NCBI RefSeq assembly: GCF_900156345.1 | Contig: NZ_FTPP01000002.1 | Coordinates: 1,178,001-1,242,000, forward strand | Direction: 5' to 3' | Length of the DNA: 64,000 nt | Origin: Pontibacter indicus | GTDB taxonomy: Bacteria > Bacteroidota > Bacteroidia > Cytophagales > Hymenobacteraceae | Shown here: positions 1 to 8,849 of the stretch, one piece after another | How positions within the stretch are numbered: position 1 is the first letter of the stretch | Layout: the number at the start of each line of letters is the position of its first letter | Notes under the pieces: generated by a model | Told to the model about the DNA's origin: nothing | The model's database searches: none | The model's input: the letters and a program-made list of their open reading frames with translations, nothing else | Made by a program: the position numbers and the translations under genes

Positions 1-77
1 ACCATAAAGCCAATGTTGTGACGCGTCTCCGCGTACTCCGGGCCAATATTGCCAAGGCCCACGATCAGGTATTTCAT
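1..77 (-). CDS. pth: peptidyl-tRNA hydrolase, N-terminal fragment
   Basis: Only the first 25 or so codons lie in the window; the gene continues beyond base 1. The reverse strand reads [20 protein letters not shown] and continues NIGFM, the conserved N-terminus of peptidyl-tRNA hydrolase, which frees peptide from stalled peptidyl-tRNA in the cytoplasm. It carries the conserved Asn of GLGN and the catalytic His of the RHN motif. The same frame stays open upstream to a TTG at 156-158 and would add about 27 residues ([11 protein letters not shown]...). Such an extension is plausible, so the true start is uncertain. It lies downstream of rplY and prs on the same strand, a common association for translation genes. 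Confidence 0.85.
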   Translation of the reverse strand, partial: MKYLIVGLGNIGPEYAETRHNIGFM

Positions 78-163
78 GCTTGTATCTTCGGTATCGGCGG
101 CCGCCTGCTTTGTCAGGCCAAGCCACTGTTTTAGTGTGCTAATGGTTGAGTTGCTCAAAGACT

Positions 164-268
164 AAATTGTTGGATGGTTAAATTGTTGAATTGTCTTAGG
201 GTATCTTACCCTAAGACAGGTATAGGAACCTTCAGCAATTTAACCATTAAACAATTTAACCTTCAATT
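164..268. repeat. intergenic word-palindrome (TTGTTAAATT type) with nested hairpin
   Basis: The left arm (about 164-195) is made of variants of TTGTTGGATGGTTAAATTG. The right arm (about 235-268) holds the complementary words CAATTTAACCATTAAACAAT. Between them a perfect 11-bp hairpin (192-202 with 208-218) surrounds the sequence just before an AGGTATAG word at 218-225. The region lies between pth and rplY. Several other gaps in this window have the same design with other words. Confidence 0.7.
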
Positions 269-270
269 GG

Positions 271-310
271 AAACAAAAAATCCTGTCCCGCTCGGAGCAG
301 GACAGGATCT
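271..310 (-). terminator. rho-independent terminator of rplY
   Basis: The inverted repeat TCCTGTCC (281-288) / GGACAGGA (300-307) is followed on the minus strand by a T-rich run (complement of 271-280). It sits 25 bases after the rplY stop codon. Confidence 0.8.
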
Positions 311-334
311 TGGATGCTTATGAAGCAGTGAGAA

Positions 335-919
335 TTACTTCTTACCGCGAGCTTCTTCAGTCTGTGCACTCTTAAGAGCACGTGGAATTGTAACGGTTGC
401 AACCGGAGCAAGTGGGTTGGTCAGGATCTCATAGTCACCTTTCACAATCTTGCCAACTTTGATTGACTTACCAAGTTCCAGCTCAGAGATGTTCACCTCT
501 ACGTAGTCTGGCAGGTTAGCAGGAAGTGCTTTCACTTTCAACTTGCGCAGTTTCGTAACCAGTTTACCACCTACCATTACACCTGGAGAGTTGCCAACAA
601 ACTTAACCGGAACGTCGATTTTAACCTCTTTGTTCTCGTCAAGCTGCAGGAAGTCAACGTGCAGCAGCATTTCGTTTACTGGGTGGAACTGTACGTCCTG
701 AAGGATCGCTCTGTAGTGCGTGCCTTCGATATTCAGATCAACTTCGTATACTTCTGGAGAATAAACTAAGTCTCTGAACAGGATAGCTGGGGCGTAGAAG
801 TGAACTTGCTCAGTGCCGCCATACAGTACTCCTGGTACATAAGACTCATTGCGCAGCTCTTTCGTCTGTGCTTTACCGAGATTTGCTCTTTTAAACCCTA
901 TAATCTCTAAAGTTTTCAT
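335..919 (-). CDS. rplY: 50S ribosomal protein L25/general stress protein Ctc
   Basis: This is ribosomal protein L25 of the long Ctc/TL5 type, which binds 5S rRNA in the central protuberance of the large subunit. The 194-residue product has the N-terminal L25 domain (about 1-90, beginning MKTLEIIGFKRANLG, with YVPGVLYGG) and the C-terminal beta domain (about 95-180) absent from the short E. coli form. The frame is open for 11 more codons upstream, but that part (MWPEKFNKFIF) is not L25-like and the ATG at 917-919 opens the family sequence. A Bacteroidota-type -7 element, TACCTTTG, lies on the minus strand at 950-957, inside the discarded extension. This supports the chosen start. prs lies upstream on the same strand, as is frequent for ctc. 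Confidence 0.93.
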   Translation of the reverse strand: MKTLEIIGFKRANLGKAQTKELRNESYVPGVLYGGTEQVHFYAPAILFRDLVYSPEVYEVDLNIEGTHYRAILQDVQFHPVNEMLLHVDFLQLDENKEVKIDVPVKFVGNSPGVMVGGKLVTKLRKLKVKALPANLPDYVEVNISELELGKSIKVGKIVKGDYEILTNPLAPVATVTIPRALKSAQTEEARGKK

Positions 920-961
920 AAAAATGAATTTGTTAAATTTTTCAGGCCACAAAGGTATGAA

Positions 962-1125
962 TTTAATTGTTGATTGTTAAATTGTTGATTGTTTTTTTCT
1001 TAGAAAGTACAATCGATTCAACAACCAGCCTACCAGCTATCCCTCAAACCTATTTAAATAATATATAAATATTGCTGATTGTTAATCACTGCGAACAACA
1101 ATTAACAATCAGCAATTAACAATTC
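962..1125. repeat. intergenic word-palindrome (TTGTTGATTG type)
   Basis: The left part (962-993) is tandem variants of ATTGTTGATTGTTAAATTG. The right part (about 1073-1125) holds complementary variants (CAACAATTAACAATCAGCAA). The gap separates prs from rplY; no ORF or other signal is seen in it. Confidence 0.65.
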
Positions 1126-1128
1126 AGA

Positions 1129-2058
1129 CTAAATAAACAGTGAGCTGATCGACTCGTGCGTCACTACGTTGTTGATGGCGCGGGCGAACAGTTCGGAGAA
1201 GGAAAGCACCTTGATCTTGGAGCAGTCCTGGCGTAGCGGAATGGTGTCAGACACCACCAGTTCTTCCAGCACGGAGTTTTCGATGCGCTCGTAGGCCGGG
1301 CCCGACAACACAGGGTGCGTTGCAATGGCGCGAACGGTTTTGGCACCTTTGTCTTTCAAAAGTTTGGCAGCTTGTGTGATCGTGCCGGCAGTGTCCACCA
1401 TGTCGTCCACAAGTACCACGTCCATACCTTCCACGTCACCGATCACCTGCATCGAGGCGATCTCGTTAGCCCGTTTGCGGTGTTTGTCGCAGACAACCAT
1501 TTCAGCGCCGAAGTTCTTGGCGAAGGCTCTTGTTCTTACCACACCTCCTACGTCCGGAGAAGCGAAGATCAGGTCGGAGCCCAGGTTGAGGCTGCGCAGG
1601 TAAGGCACGAAGATGGCCGAGCCGTCGAGGTGGTCTACCGGGATGTCGAAAAAGCCCTGGATCTGGCCGGCGTGCAGGTCGCAAGTCATGAGGCGGTCGG
1701 CGCCTACCGACTGGATGGCGTTGGCAATCACTTTGGAGCCGATGGAGACACGTGGCTTGTCTTTTCTGTCCTGGCGGGCATAACCGTAGTAAGGCATTAC
1801 CACGATCACTTTGTGGGCGGAGGCGCGTTTGGCCGCATCGACCATCAGCATCAGTTCCATCAGGTTGTCTGCTGGCGGAAAGGTGGACTGTACCAGGAAT
1901 ACTTCCGCACCGCGAACTGACTCGTTGAAGTGGGGTGCCATTTCTCCGTCGCTGAAGCGAAGGAGCTCAAGGTCACCAAGTTTTGTGCCGTAAGCGGCGG
2001 CTATTTTTTCGGCTAAGTACTTGGAAGCGGAACCAGCGAAAATCTTTACCTGTGGCAT
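1129..2058 (-). CDS. prs: ribose-phosphate pyrophosphokinase
   Basis: This enzyme makes PRPP from ribose 5-phosphate and ATP, feeding purine, pyrimidine, NAD, His and Trp synthesis in the cytosol. The 309-residue length is typical. Visible landmarks are FSDGE near residue 35, RQDRKDKPR near 100, the metal/ATP site motif DLHAGQIQGFF near 128 and the PRPP-binding loop VVLVDDMVDTAGT near 215-227. The pattern is that of class I, phosphate-activated enzymes. A TAGCTTTG box on the minus strand (2104-2111) fits the TAnnTTTG -7 consensus about 46 bases before the start; no good -33 box was seen. rplY follows on the same strand. The start gives MPQVKIFAG, the usual N-terminus. Confidence 0.96.
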   Translation of the reverse strand: MPQVKIFAGSASKYLAEKIAAAYGTKLGDLELLRFSDGEMAPHFNESVRGAEVFLVQSTFPPADNLMELMLMVDAAKRASAHKVIVVMPYYGYARQDRKDKPRVSIGSKVIANAIQSVGADRLMTCDLHAGQIQGFFDIPVDHLDGSAIFVPYLRSLNLGSDLIFASPDVGGVVRTRAFAKNFGAEMVVCDKHRKRANEIASMQVIGDVEGMDVVLVDDMVDTAGTITQAAKLLKDKGAKTVRAIATHPVLSGPAYERIENSVLEELVVSDTIPLRQDCSKIKVLSFSELFARAINNVVTHESISSLFI

Positions 2059-2180
2059 AATAATGCTAAGTGTTTGAAAGTGAGGTTTAGTTTATTATGC
2101 CTGCAAAGCTACGAAATTCCGCAAATATGCTACTTGTATTTGCTGATTTTTAATTAGTTAGCAGGGAAGGGTAGAAAGCA

Positions 2181-2216
2181 AAAAAGGCAACCCGCATTGC
2201 TGTGGGTTGCCTTTTT
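2181..2216 (-). terminator. terminator after tRNA-Gln
   Basis: A perfect 13-bp inverted repeat, AAAAAGGCAACCC (2181-2193) with GGGTTGCCTTTTT (2204-2216), begins four bases after the 3' end of the tRNA. It has T-runs on both strands and could act in both directions. Confidence 0.8.
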
Positions 2217-2219
2217 AAG

Positions 2220-2292
2220 TTGTCCGACCAGGTTTCGAACCTGGACTCTTCTGAACCAAAATCAGACGTGTTGCCAGTTACACCATCGGACA
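2220..2292 (-). tRNA. tRNA-Gln (anticodon TTG)
   Basis: The reverse complement folds as a full cloverleaf of 73 bases. The 7-bp acceptor stem is TGTCCGA/TCGGACA with discriminator A, the D stem is GTGT/ACAC, and the anticodon stem is TCTGA/TCAGA with loop TTTTGGT. The T stem is CCAGG/CCTGG with loop TTCGAAA. Loop positions 34-36 are TTG, so it reads CAA glutamine codons. The 3' CCA is not encoded. Confidence 0.97.
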
Positions 2293-2399
2293 AGCTACCT
2301 ACTAGACTTTAGGGTGGAAGCCCCTTCGTCGTTCAGTGATGCAAAGATAGGGAGGCTATTTTAAACTGCAAACATTTGCCTCAAAATTTTTTGAAAATT

Positions 2400-2872
2400 T
2401 TAGTCGAAAATCTGCTTTAGCGCCCTGTCTTCGTACTTTTTGGACCTGCATACACCATCCAAAACATCGACGCACAGCTGCTTACAGGAGACTTTTGGCA
2501 CGTCTAAACGAGTGAATTTCACAGCCTTATTTGCTGGATGCTTTCCTGAGCAGGGCCGCTTTTTAGGTATGGCCGGAACCTGTAGCAAGGCCTCCTCAAA
2601 ATTTTGTAAAAATTACCCGTCAGCAAATTTTCTTCGCTTAGGTACAAGAGTCCATAGTTGCTGCCCTGGTGACATGAGCTTAAAATCAGCCATAAGCTTA
2701 CAAATGGCTTCTGTGCTTTTGCTCCCTGTAGCTCAAATTGCCTTTTGTAGGGTGATAGCAGGTATAGCTCACAGGCCGAAAAAGGTGATGTGGATAAATT
2801 TACCTGATTTTGTGCCCCTTCTATGTCACTATCTGACAAGTACTGCGTAAAGAACCTTGCTAAATCTTCCAA
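2400..2872 (-). pseudogene. decayed or frameshifted ORF of unknown function
   Basis: No single frame spans this 0.5-kb stretch. On the minus strand one frame is open from 2872 to 2519. A second frame gives a Lys-rich protein-like tail from about 2620 to 2400 (LLQVPAIPKKRPCSGKH...), ending EDRALKQIFD. That second frame also reads protein-like upstream (CKLMADFKLMSPGQQLW...) but is broken by stop codons. The pattern suggests one old gene carrying stops or frameshifts, but I recognise no family, and the overlapping plus-strand frame 2440-2850 cannot be excluded. If neither is real, the region is simply non-coding. Confidence 0.3.
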
Positions 2873-2874
2873 TT

Positions 2875-3111
2875 ATGTATGCATCTGCCATGACGGCTAA
2901 CACTGACATCGTCACCACCACCTGCGGTCGTGAGCTCGACCTAAACCGTACAGAACTGATTATTGAGCGCTCCAATAGCCTTTTCAGTTACAACATCCAC
3001 AAGCTGGACACCGGAGAATATGTGATCGCTGAGAAGTTCTACGGCAACCCTTTTAACAACCGTTACATCCTGCTGAACGACGAGCAGATCGAAATGCTGA
3101 AACATTTATAG
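2875..3111 (+). CDS. small conserved-looking protein of unknown function
   Basis: The product has 78 residues if the first ATG (2875) is used; a later ATG at 2890 would give 73. There is no signal peptide and no membrane segment. The composition is soluble and mixed alpha/beta, ending YGNPFNNRYILLNDEQIEML, which has the look of a real folded domain. I do not recognise the family. It is followed by a strong terminator at 3258-3314 and stands alone between the tRNA region and a convergent peptidase gene. Codon use (GGC, CTG, ATC, AAC) matches that of neighbouring genes, which supports it being coding. Confidence 0.7.
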   Translation: MYASAMTANTDIVTTTCGRELDLNRTELIIERSNSLFSYNIHKLDTGEYVIAEKFYGNPFNNRYILLNDEQIEMLKHL

Positions 3112-3257
3112 CCTTTATCTCGAATACAGGTTTTCCTGACAGAACATTATTCATAAGATTACGCTTACAATTATGTTTAAATTTTTAGCCTTCCGCTTAT
3201 TCCGGGCCATCTGGGCTCAGATCCTTTAACTCTAAAAAGAACCTCTAAAATAACAGG

Positions 3258-3314
3258 CCATCTCCGCCACGCACGGCTTACTTATAAGCTGCATATGGCG
3301 GAGATGGTTTTTTT
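3258..3314 (+). terminator. rho-independent terminator
   Basis: The 12-bp stem CCATCTCCGCCA (3258-3269) / TGGCGGAGATGG (3296-3307) is followed by seven T. It ends the small gene upstream. Confidence 0.85.
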
Positions 3315-3357
3315 AGTATATATAGATTAGGTATAGCATCACAGGTATAGCCTAAAA

Positions 3358-3400
3358 ACAGAACAGCCGCAGCGGGGGAGTCCTGCTGCGGCTGTTCTGT
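3358..3400 (-). terminator. terminator of the S9 peptidase gene
   Basis: A 16-bp stem, ACAGAACAGCCGCAGC (3358-3373) with GCTGCGGCTGTTCTGT (3385-3400), lies just after the stop at 3422. On the minus strand it runs into TTTTTAGG. Confidence 0.8.
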
Positions 3401-3421
3401 TATTGGCATGGGTGTTATACC

Positions 3422-5932
3422 TTATTCCTCTTCGGGAGCAGCTATAGCACCGCCCCGTCGCTTGTTGCCCACGTTCTCCACCTCACGGTTTATTTCTTTT
3501 ATATCCACTGGCTGGGAGAAGTCGCCAAGCAGGTGCTTGGTGAAGTAGTCGCCCATCATCCAGAAGAAATACTCGGTCATGTCGCCGAAGGCATGTCGCT
3601 GGCCAGGCAGCAGCACGAAATCAAAGCGCTTGTTGGCCTTGATCAGCGCGTTGGCCATGCGGATAGTGCCCGCCGGGTGCACGTTATTGTCCACATCGCC
3701 GGTGGCCAGCATCAGGTGGCCCTTTAGGTTTTTGGCCAGGTCCGGGTTTTTCTCCACAGCATACACAAAAGTCGTGTCGCCTTTCGGTGAAACTACTTCT
3801 TTCACGCCATGGTGCTTCTCGCTCCACCAGCGGTTGTAGATGTTGTTTTCGTGGTTGCCCGCGCCCGATACGGCTACTTTGAAGAAGTCAGGGTATACGA
3901 GCATGGCTGCCGTGGACATAAAGCCACCGCCAGAGTGGCCGGTTATACCTACACGGTCGATGTCGATGAAGCGGTGGCGGTCGGCCAGCTGCTCAATGGC
4001 TGCTTTCTTATCGGACAGGCCATAGTCGCGGAGGTTGCCGTAGCCGTAGGTATGATACCATTTGGAGCGGGCCGGGTGGCCGCCACGGTTGCCCACTGTC
4101 ACCACCACAAAGCCCAACTGTGCCAGACGGTCGATGCGGTCCATGCTGCGGCCAAAGGACTTGTTCACAGCCTCTGTCTGCGGACCAGGGTATACGTAAG
4201 CGATGATCGGGTACGTCTTGGTCGAGTCGAAGTCAAATGGCTTGTACATCACGCCGTAAAGGTCGGTGATGCCATCGTCTGCCTTCACCTGGAACGGCTC
4301 CGGGAACTTGTAACCGGCTGTCATCAGGCGGCTTAGGTCGGCTTTCTCCAGGTCCATCACTTTGCGGCCTCTGTTGTTGTAAAGCACCGATACCGGTGCG
4401 GTGTTCACGCGCGAAGCGGTGTTCACAAAGTAGGTGTTGTTATCGTTCAGGCTGATGCTGTTGTCGAAGTTGCCCTTATTGAGCAGCGTCATGCCGCTGC
4501 CGTCGAAGTTCACGCGGTACAGGTGCATCAGGTATGGGTCCTCGCCTTCTTCACGCCCGTTGGCTGTGAAGTAGAGCACGCGGTTTTTCTCGTCTATACC
4601 TACAATGTCTTCAGAGTGGAAAGAGCCGCTCGTGATGCGGTTTTTCAGGTTGCCTTTGCCGTCGTAGAGATAGAAGTGGCCCCAGCCATCGCGCTCTGAC
4701 CAGTGGATGATCTCGTTGCCACCTTTCACCAGACCAATGCGGTTGATGTCGATGTAAGTGTTGAAGCGCTCCTCGATAACAGGCGTTACTTTGCCAGAGG
4801 CAATGTCCAGCTCACACACGTCGATCTTTTTCAGGTCGCGGCTGGTGCGGGTAAAGTAGAGTTTGTCTTTGGTGCCGTGCCACAGGATTGGGCGGTGCTC
4901 GTCGTCGCGCTGCTTCTGCAGGGCAGGCGCTGACCACAGCGAAAGCTCCTGATCTTTGAATGCAGCCGTGTTGATGCGCTTCTGCGACTTGTTAGCGAAG
5001 TCGAAAATGATCAGCTCTCTTTTAGGAGCTTCCTTCTCGCCTGGCATATGGTACTTGTAAGTTTCCAGTGCTGGGCGGCCCTGCGCGGTGTGGTGCAGTA
5101 CCCACAGGTCTTTCACTTTGCGCTCGTCGGTGCGAACCATGGCAAACTGCTTCGAGTCCGGTGACCACAGAATGAAAGCCGGCTTGCGGTTCTTCTTGTT
5201 CTTCTCGCGCTCCACATTTGTTTCGCCGCGTGAGTCACCGTATGTATAGTACTCCACACCGTCTTTGGTCAGCTGGTGCTCCACGATGGTTGTGTCTTTC
5301 TCGTTCTTCAAAGCCTTTTCGTAGTTGGCCTTGTCCATCCAGTAGAGGTTATGCTCTTTGGCAAAAATGACCACCTGCTGGTCCGGCGAAATGGAAGCCC
5401 AGCGCGGCTTCGACTTTGGTTTCTCAAAGTCCTTCAGCTCCACCACCTGGCCTGTTGTCAGGTTGTAGCGGAAGTAGAACGTTTTTTTCTCGAGTGAGTC
5501 AGCGGCTTTCTTGTCCAGGCGGTCTTTTTTCACCTGGTCGATGGAGCTCTTGATCTCGAACGTTACGTTTTTTTCGTCCTCCGTGAACTTCAGGTTCTGG
5601 ATCGGCAGGTTCTGCGCATCGAAAGGGTCCTGCACTACCATGGTCACGGCGGAGGCTACCTTGGCATTGTCGAAAAGCAGCTTCTTGGATTTAGTGGCGG
5701 GGTCAACGATGTACCAGTTCTTGCCGTTGCTGGTGGCGTACTCGTACCAGAAGCGGTCGGAGTTCTTGAGCCAGTGCGGATCGAGGGTGGTGGTGAAAAT
5801 AAGTTTCTCCAGTTTTTTAGGCGAGAAGCGGGAGGCCAACTGGTAATTTCCCTTGGTCGGCGTGCCGGGCTGCTGTGCCTGTACACTGATGCTCGCTATC
5901 AGCAGCATAGCAAGAAGGTAAATTTTCTTCAT
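3422..5932 (-). CDS. secreted S9B dipeptidyl-peptidase IV family serine protease
   Basis: This is an 836-residue prolyl-oligopeptidase-clan enzyme that probably cleaves dipeptides from the N-terminus of peptides in the periplasm or at the cell surface. A signal peptide (about 1-20, ending VQAQ) is followed by a long beta-propeller region (DPP4 N domain, about 60-560) and a C-terminal alpha/beta-hydrolase domain. The catalytic triad is visible: Ser667 in GHSGGGFM, Asp748 in GDVDNNVH and His780 in GQRHAFGD. It stands alone, with its own terminator, and is convergent with the small gene upstream of it on the map. Such enzymes let Bacteroidota feed on proline-rich peptides. Exact substrate preference cannot be read from the sequence. 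Confidence 0.93.
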   Translation of the reverse strand: MKKIYLLAMLLIASISVQAQQPGTPTKGNYQLASRFSPKKLEKLIFTTTLDPHWLKNSDRFWYEYATSNGKNWYIVDPATKSKKLLFDNAKVASAVTMVVQDPFDAQNLPIQNLKFTEDEKNVTFEIKSSIDQVKKDRLDKKAADSLEKKTFYFRYNLTTGQVVELKDFEKPKSKPRWASISPDQQVVIFAKEHNLYWMDKANYEKALKNEKDTTIVEHQLTKDGVEYYTYGDSRGETNVEREKNKKNRKPAFILWSPDSKQFAMVRTDERKVKDLWVLHHTAQGRPALETYKYHMPGEKEAPKRELIIFDFANKSQKRINTAAFKDQELSLWSAPALQKQRDDEHRPILWHGTKDKLYFTRTSRDLKKIDVCELDIASGKVTPVIEERFNTYIDINRIGLVKGGNEIIHWSERDGWGHFYLYDGKGNLKNRITSGSFHSEDIVGIDEKNRVLYFTANGREEGEDPYLMHLYRVNFDGSGMTLLNKGNFDNSISLNDNNTYFVNTASRVNTAPVSVLYNNRGRKVMDLEKADLSRLMTAGYKFPEPFQVKADDGITDLYGVMYKPFDFDSTKTYPIIAYVYPGPQTEAVNKSFGRSMDRIDRLAQLGFVVVTVGNRGGHPARSKWYHTYGYGNLRDYGLSDKKAAIEQLADRHRFIDIDRVGITGHSGGGFMSTAAMLVYPDFFKVAVSGAGNHENNIYNRWWSEKHHGVKEVVSPKGDTTFVYAVEKNPDLAKNLKGHLMLATGDVDNNVHPAGTIRMANALIKANKRFDFVLLPGQRHAFGDMTEYFFWMMGDYFTKHLLGDFSQPVDIKEINREVENVGNKRRGGAIAAPEEE

Positions 5933-6152
5933 GAAAAAGGTTGGTTTGGTTGTTTAGATCAGTTGAGCAAGCGCAAGGCTGCTCGGTAGGTATAGACTGG
6001 TGTGAAATGCAATAGTTTAAACTGTGTTAAGAATAAATGTGCCTGTTTGCAGCGTGCTCTATCATTGGAACATAAGGGGATATATAAGCGGAGAAGGAAT
6101 GCAACGCTTTGCCGCAATTTAGGGTCAATTTATCTAAACATAGTGCTTTGCC

Positions 6153-6602
6153 ATGAAAAATGTACTGTTTGTCGCCTTGCTCATACTCCTGCTCGCCTGT
6201 TCGAAGGAGGACCTGGGTACTGTAAACGCCCGGTTAGGTCAGATAATCAGGCTCAAAGAGGGCCAGGCAGCGCTATATAATAACAGTGGGGTAGGGGCAG
6301 TTCAGGTGGTCAGGCTAAAGGTAATGGAGGTGAGCGACGGCAGGTGCCCCAGCGATGTGTTCTGCGTGACCTATGGCAAAGTGGAGGTAAAATTACGACT
6401 GGAGACAGGCACCGGCATAGGCGAAACCATGACCATGTGCCTGGGCTATTGTTACGGCAGCAGCCACTTTGAGGACGAAGCGCGGGCAATGGTAAATGCT
6501 ATACCTTATAAAATAACGCTGCTGGAGGTATCGCCGCCGCCCAGGCTACAGGACAAAACCAGCCATATTGAAGAGGTGCAGCTGGTGTTAGAGCGCCTGT
6601 AA
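6153..6602 (+). CDS. small lipoprotein of unknown function
   Basis: The 149-residue product starts with a lipoprotein signal (hydrophobic LLILLLA, then lipobox LLAC with Cys16), so it should be lipid-anchored in the outer or inner membrane. The mature part contains a cluster of cysteines (CPSDVFC, then MCLGYC) that could form two disulphides in the periplasm. It ends in beta-strand-like sequence. I do not recognise a family. It sits alone, divergent from the S9 peptidase and upstream of atpD, with 280 bases between it and atpD. Confidence 0.75.
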   Translation: MKNVLFVALLILLLACSKEDLGTVNARLGQIIRLKEGQAALYNNSGVGAVQVVRLKVMEVSDGRCPSDVFCVTYGKVEVKLRLETGTGIGETMTMCLGYCYGSSHFEDEARAMVNAIPYKITLLEVSPPPRLQDKTSHIEEVQLVLERL

Positions 6603-6801
6603 GCTCGCCGCTGTTTGTACATTTCTCGTGCAGGAGGTTTCAAGGTATAGGGGTTGAGGTATAGCGATCGCCTAACTTGGCACAACCGTGTGGTTGACAC
6701 GGCGCTGTGCCTTTTCAGGGCGGCGAAGCCGTTTCCCGGATAAAGGCTGGGGAAGGAGAGGCTAGGCTTTGATTTAGAGTAAGTTAAAACTTTTTAGGGT
6801 G

Positions 6802-6836
6802 TTGTGTGGAATTGTCCTTAATATACCTTAGTTTTG
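6802..6836 (+). promoter_or_regulatory. possible promoter of atpDC
   Basis: TAGTTTTG (6829-6836) fits the Bacteroidota -7 consensus TAnnTTTG. A TTG at 6802-6804 is a possible -33 element but the spacing (24) is long. The atpD start follows 47 bases later. The rest of 6603-6801 shows two AGGTATAG words and nothing else I can name. Confidence 0.4.
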
Positions 6837-6844
6837 CGCCTTGA

Positions 6845-8389
<1,545 letters not shown>

Positions 8390-8396
8390 TTAAAGA

Positions 8397-8474
8397 AATG
8401 TGCTAATGTGCTAATGTGTTAATTCGCGTTAGTGCATTAGCTAATTAGCACATTAACTAATTAGCACATTAAAA
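8397..8474. repeat. intergenic word-palindrome (TGTGCTAA type) between atpD and atpC
   Basis: ATGTGCTAATGTGCTAATGTG on the left side is mirrored by the complementary CTAATTAGCACATTAACTAATTAGCACATT on the right (split here in words: TTAGCACATT twice). It can fold into a long hairpin inside what should be a single mRNA, directly before the atpC start, so it could lower or uncouple epsilon-subunit synthesis. Confidence 0.7.
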
Positions 8475-8475
8475 A

Positions 8476-8721
8476 ATGTATTTAGAGATAATCACACCTG
8501 ATAAGAAGGTTTTTGCCGGTGAGGTAGAGGCGGCTCAGTTTCCGGGTACAAACGGTTCGTTTGAAGTCCTGAACTCGCACGCTCCCCTTATCAGCACCAT
8601 GGACAGCGGCAGAATCCGTATCACTACCAAGCAAGGACAGGAGTTCTTTACCGTGGATGGTGGTGTGGTAGAAGTGCTGAACAACAAGATCATCGTACTG
8701 GCTGAGTCCGTTACGGAATAG
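8476..8721 (+). CDS. atpC: F1Fo ATP synthase subunit epsilon
   Basis: This is the epsilon subunit of the central stalk of ATP synthase. The 81-residue product holds only the N-terminal beta-sandwich (MYLEIITPDKKVFAGEVEA, then LNSHAPLISTMDSGRI). The C-terminal helical hairpin, which inhibits ATP hydrolysis in E. coli, is absent. Short epsilon subunits of this kind are normal in Bacteroidota. It follows atpD on the same strand and is followed by a terminator, so the two form a short operon. Confidence 0.95.
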   Translation: MYLEIITPDKKVFAGEVEAAQFPGTNGSFEVLNSHAPLISTMDSGRIRITTKQGQEFFTVDGGVVEVLNNKIIVLAESVTE

Positions 8722-8747
8722 TACAGCACCAGCTAAAGCATAAACAG

Positions 8748-8785
8748 AAATCCCCTTCTGCTCGAAAGAGTGGAAGGGGATTTTT
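8748..8785 (+). terminator. terminator of atpDC
   Basis: The stem AAATCCCCTTC (8748-8758) / GAAGGGGATTT (8773-8783) is followed by further T, 27 bases after the atpC stop. Confidence 0.85.
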
Positions 8786-8849
8786 GCTTTGTTTAAGAAG
8801 TAAGGTTGGATGGGAAGATAAGGTATAGCTACTATGCCTGGCCAAGCGG

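Noticed and set aside
1315..1920. 201-codon frame antisense to prs
   Set aside because: A shadow of the highly conserved prs gene; His/Val-rich translation typical of antisense frames.
2440..2850. 136-codon plus-strand frame after tRNA-Gln
   Set aside because: Translation has no domain-like pattern and many Cys/Ser/Leu runs; it overlaps the more protein-like minus-strand fragments. Kept only as an alternative.
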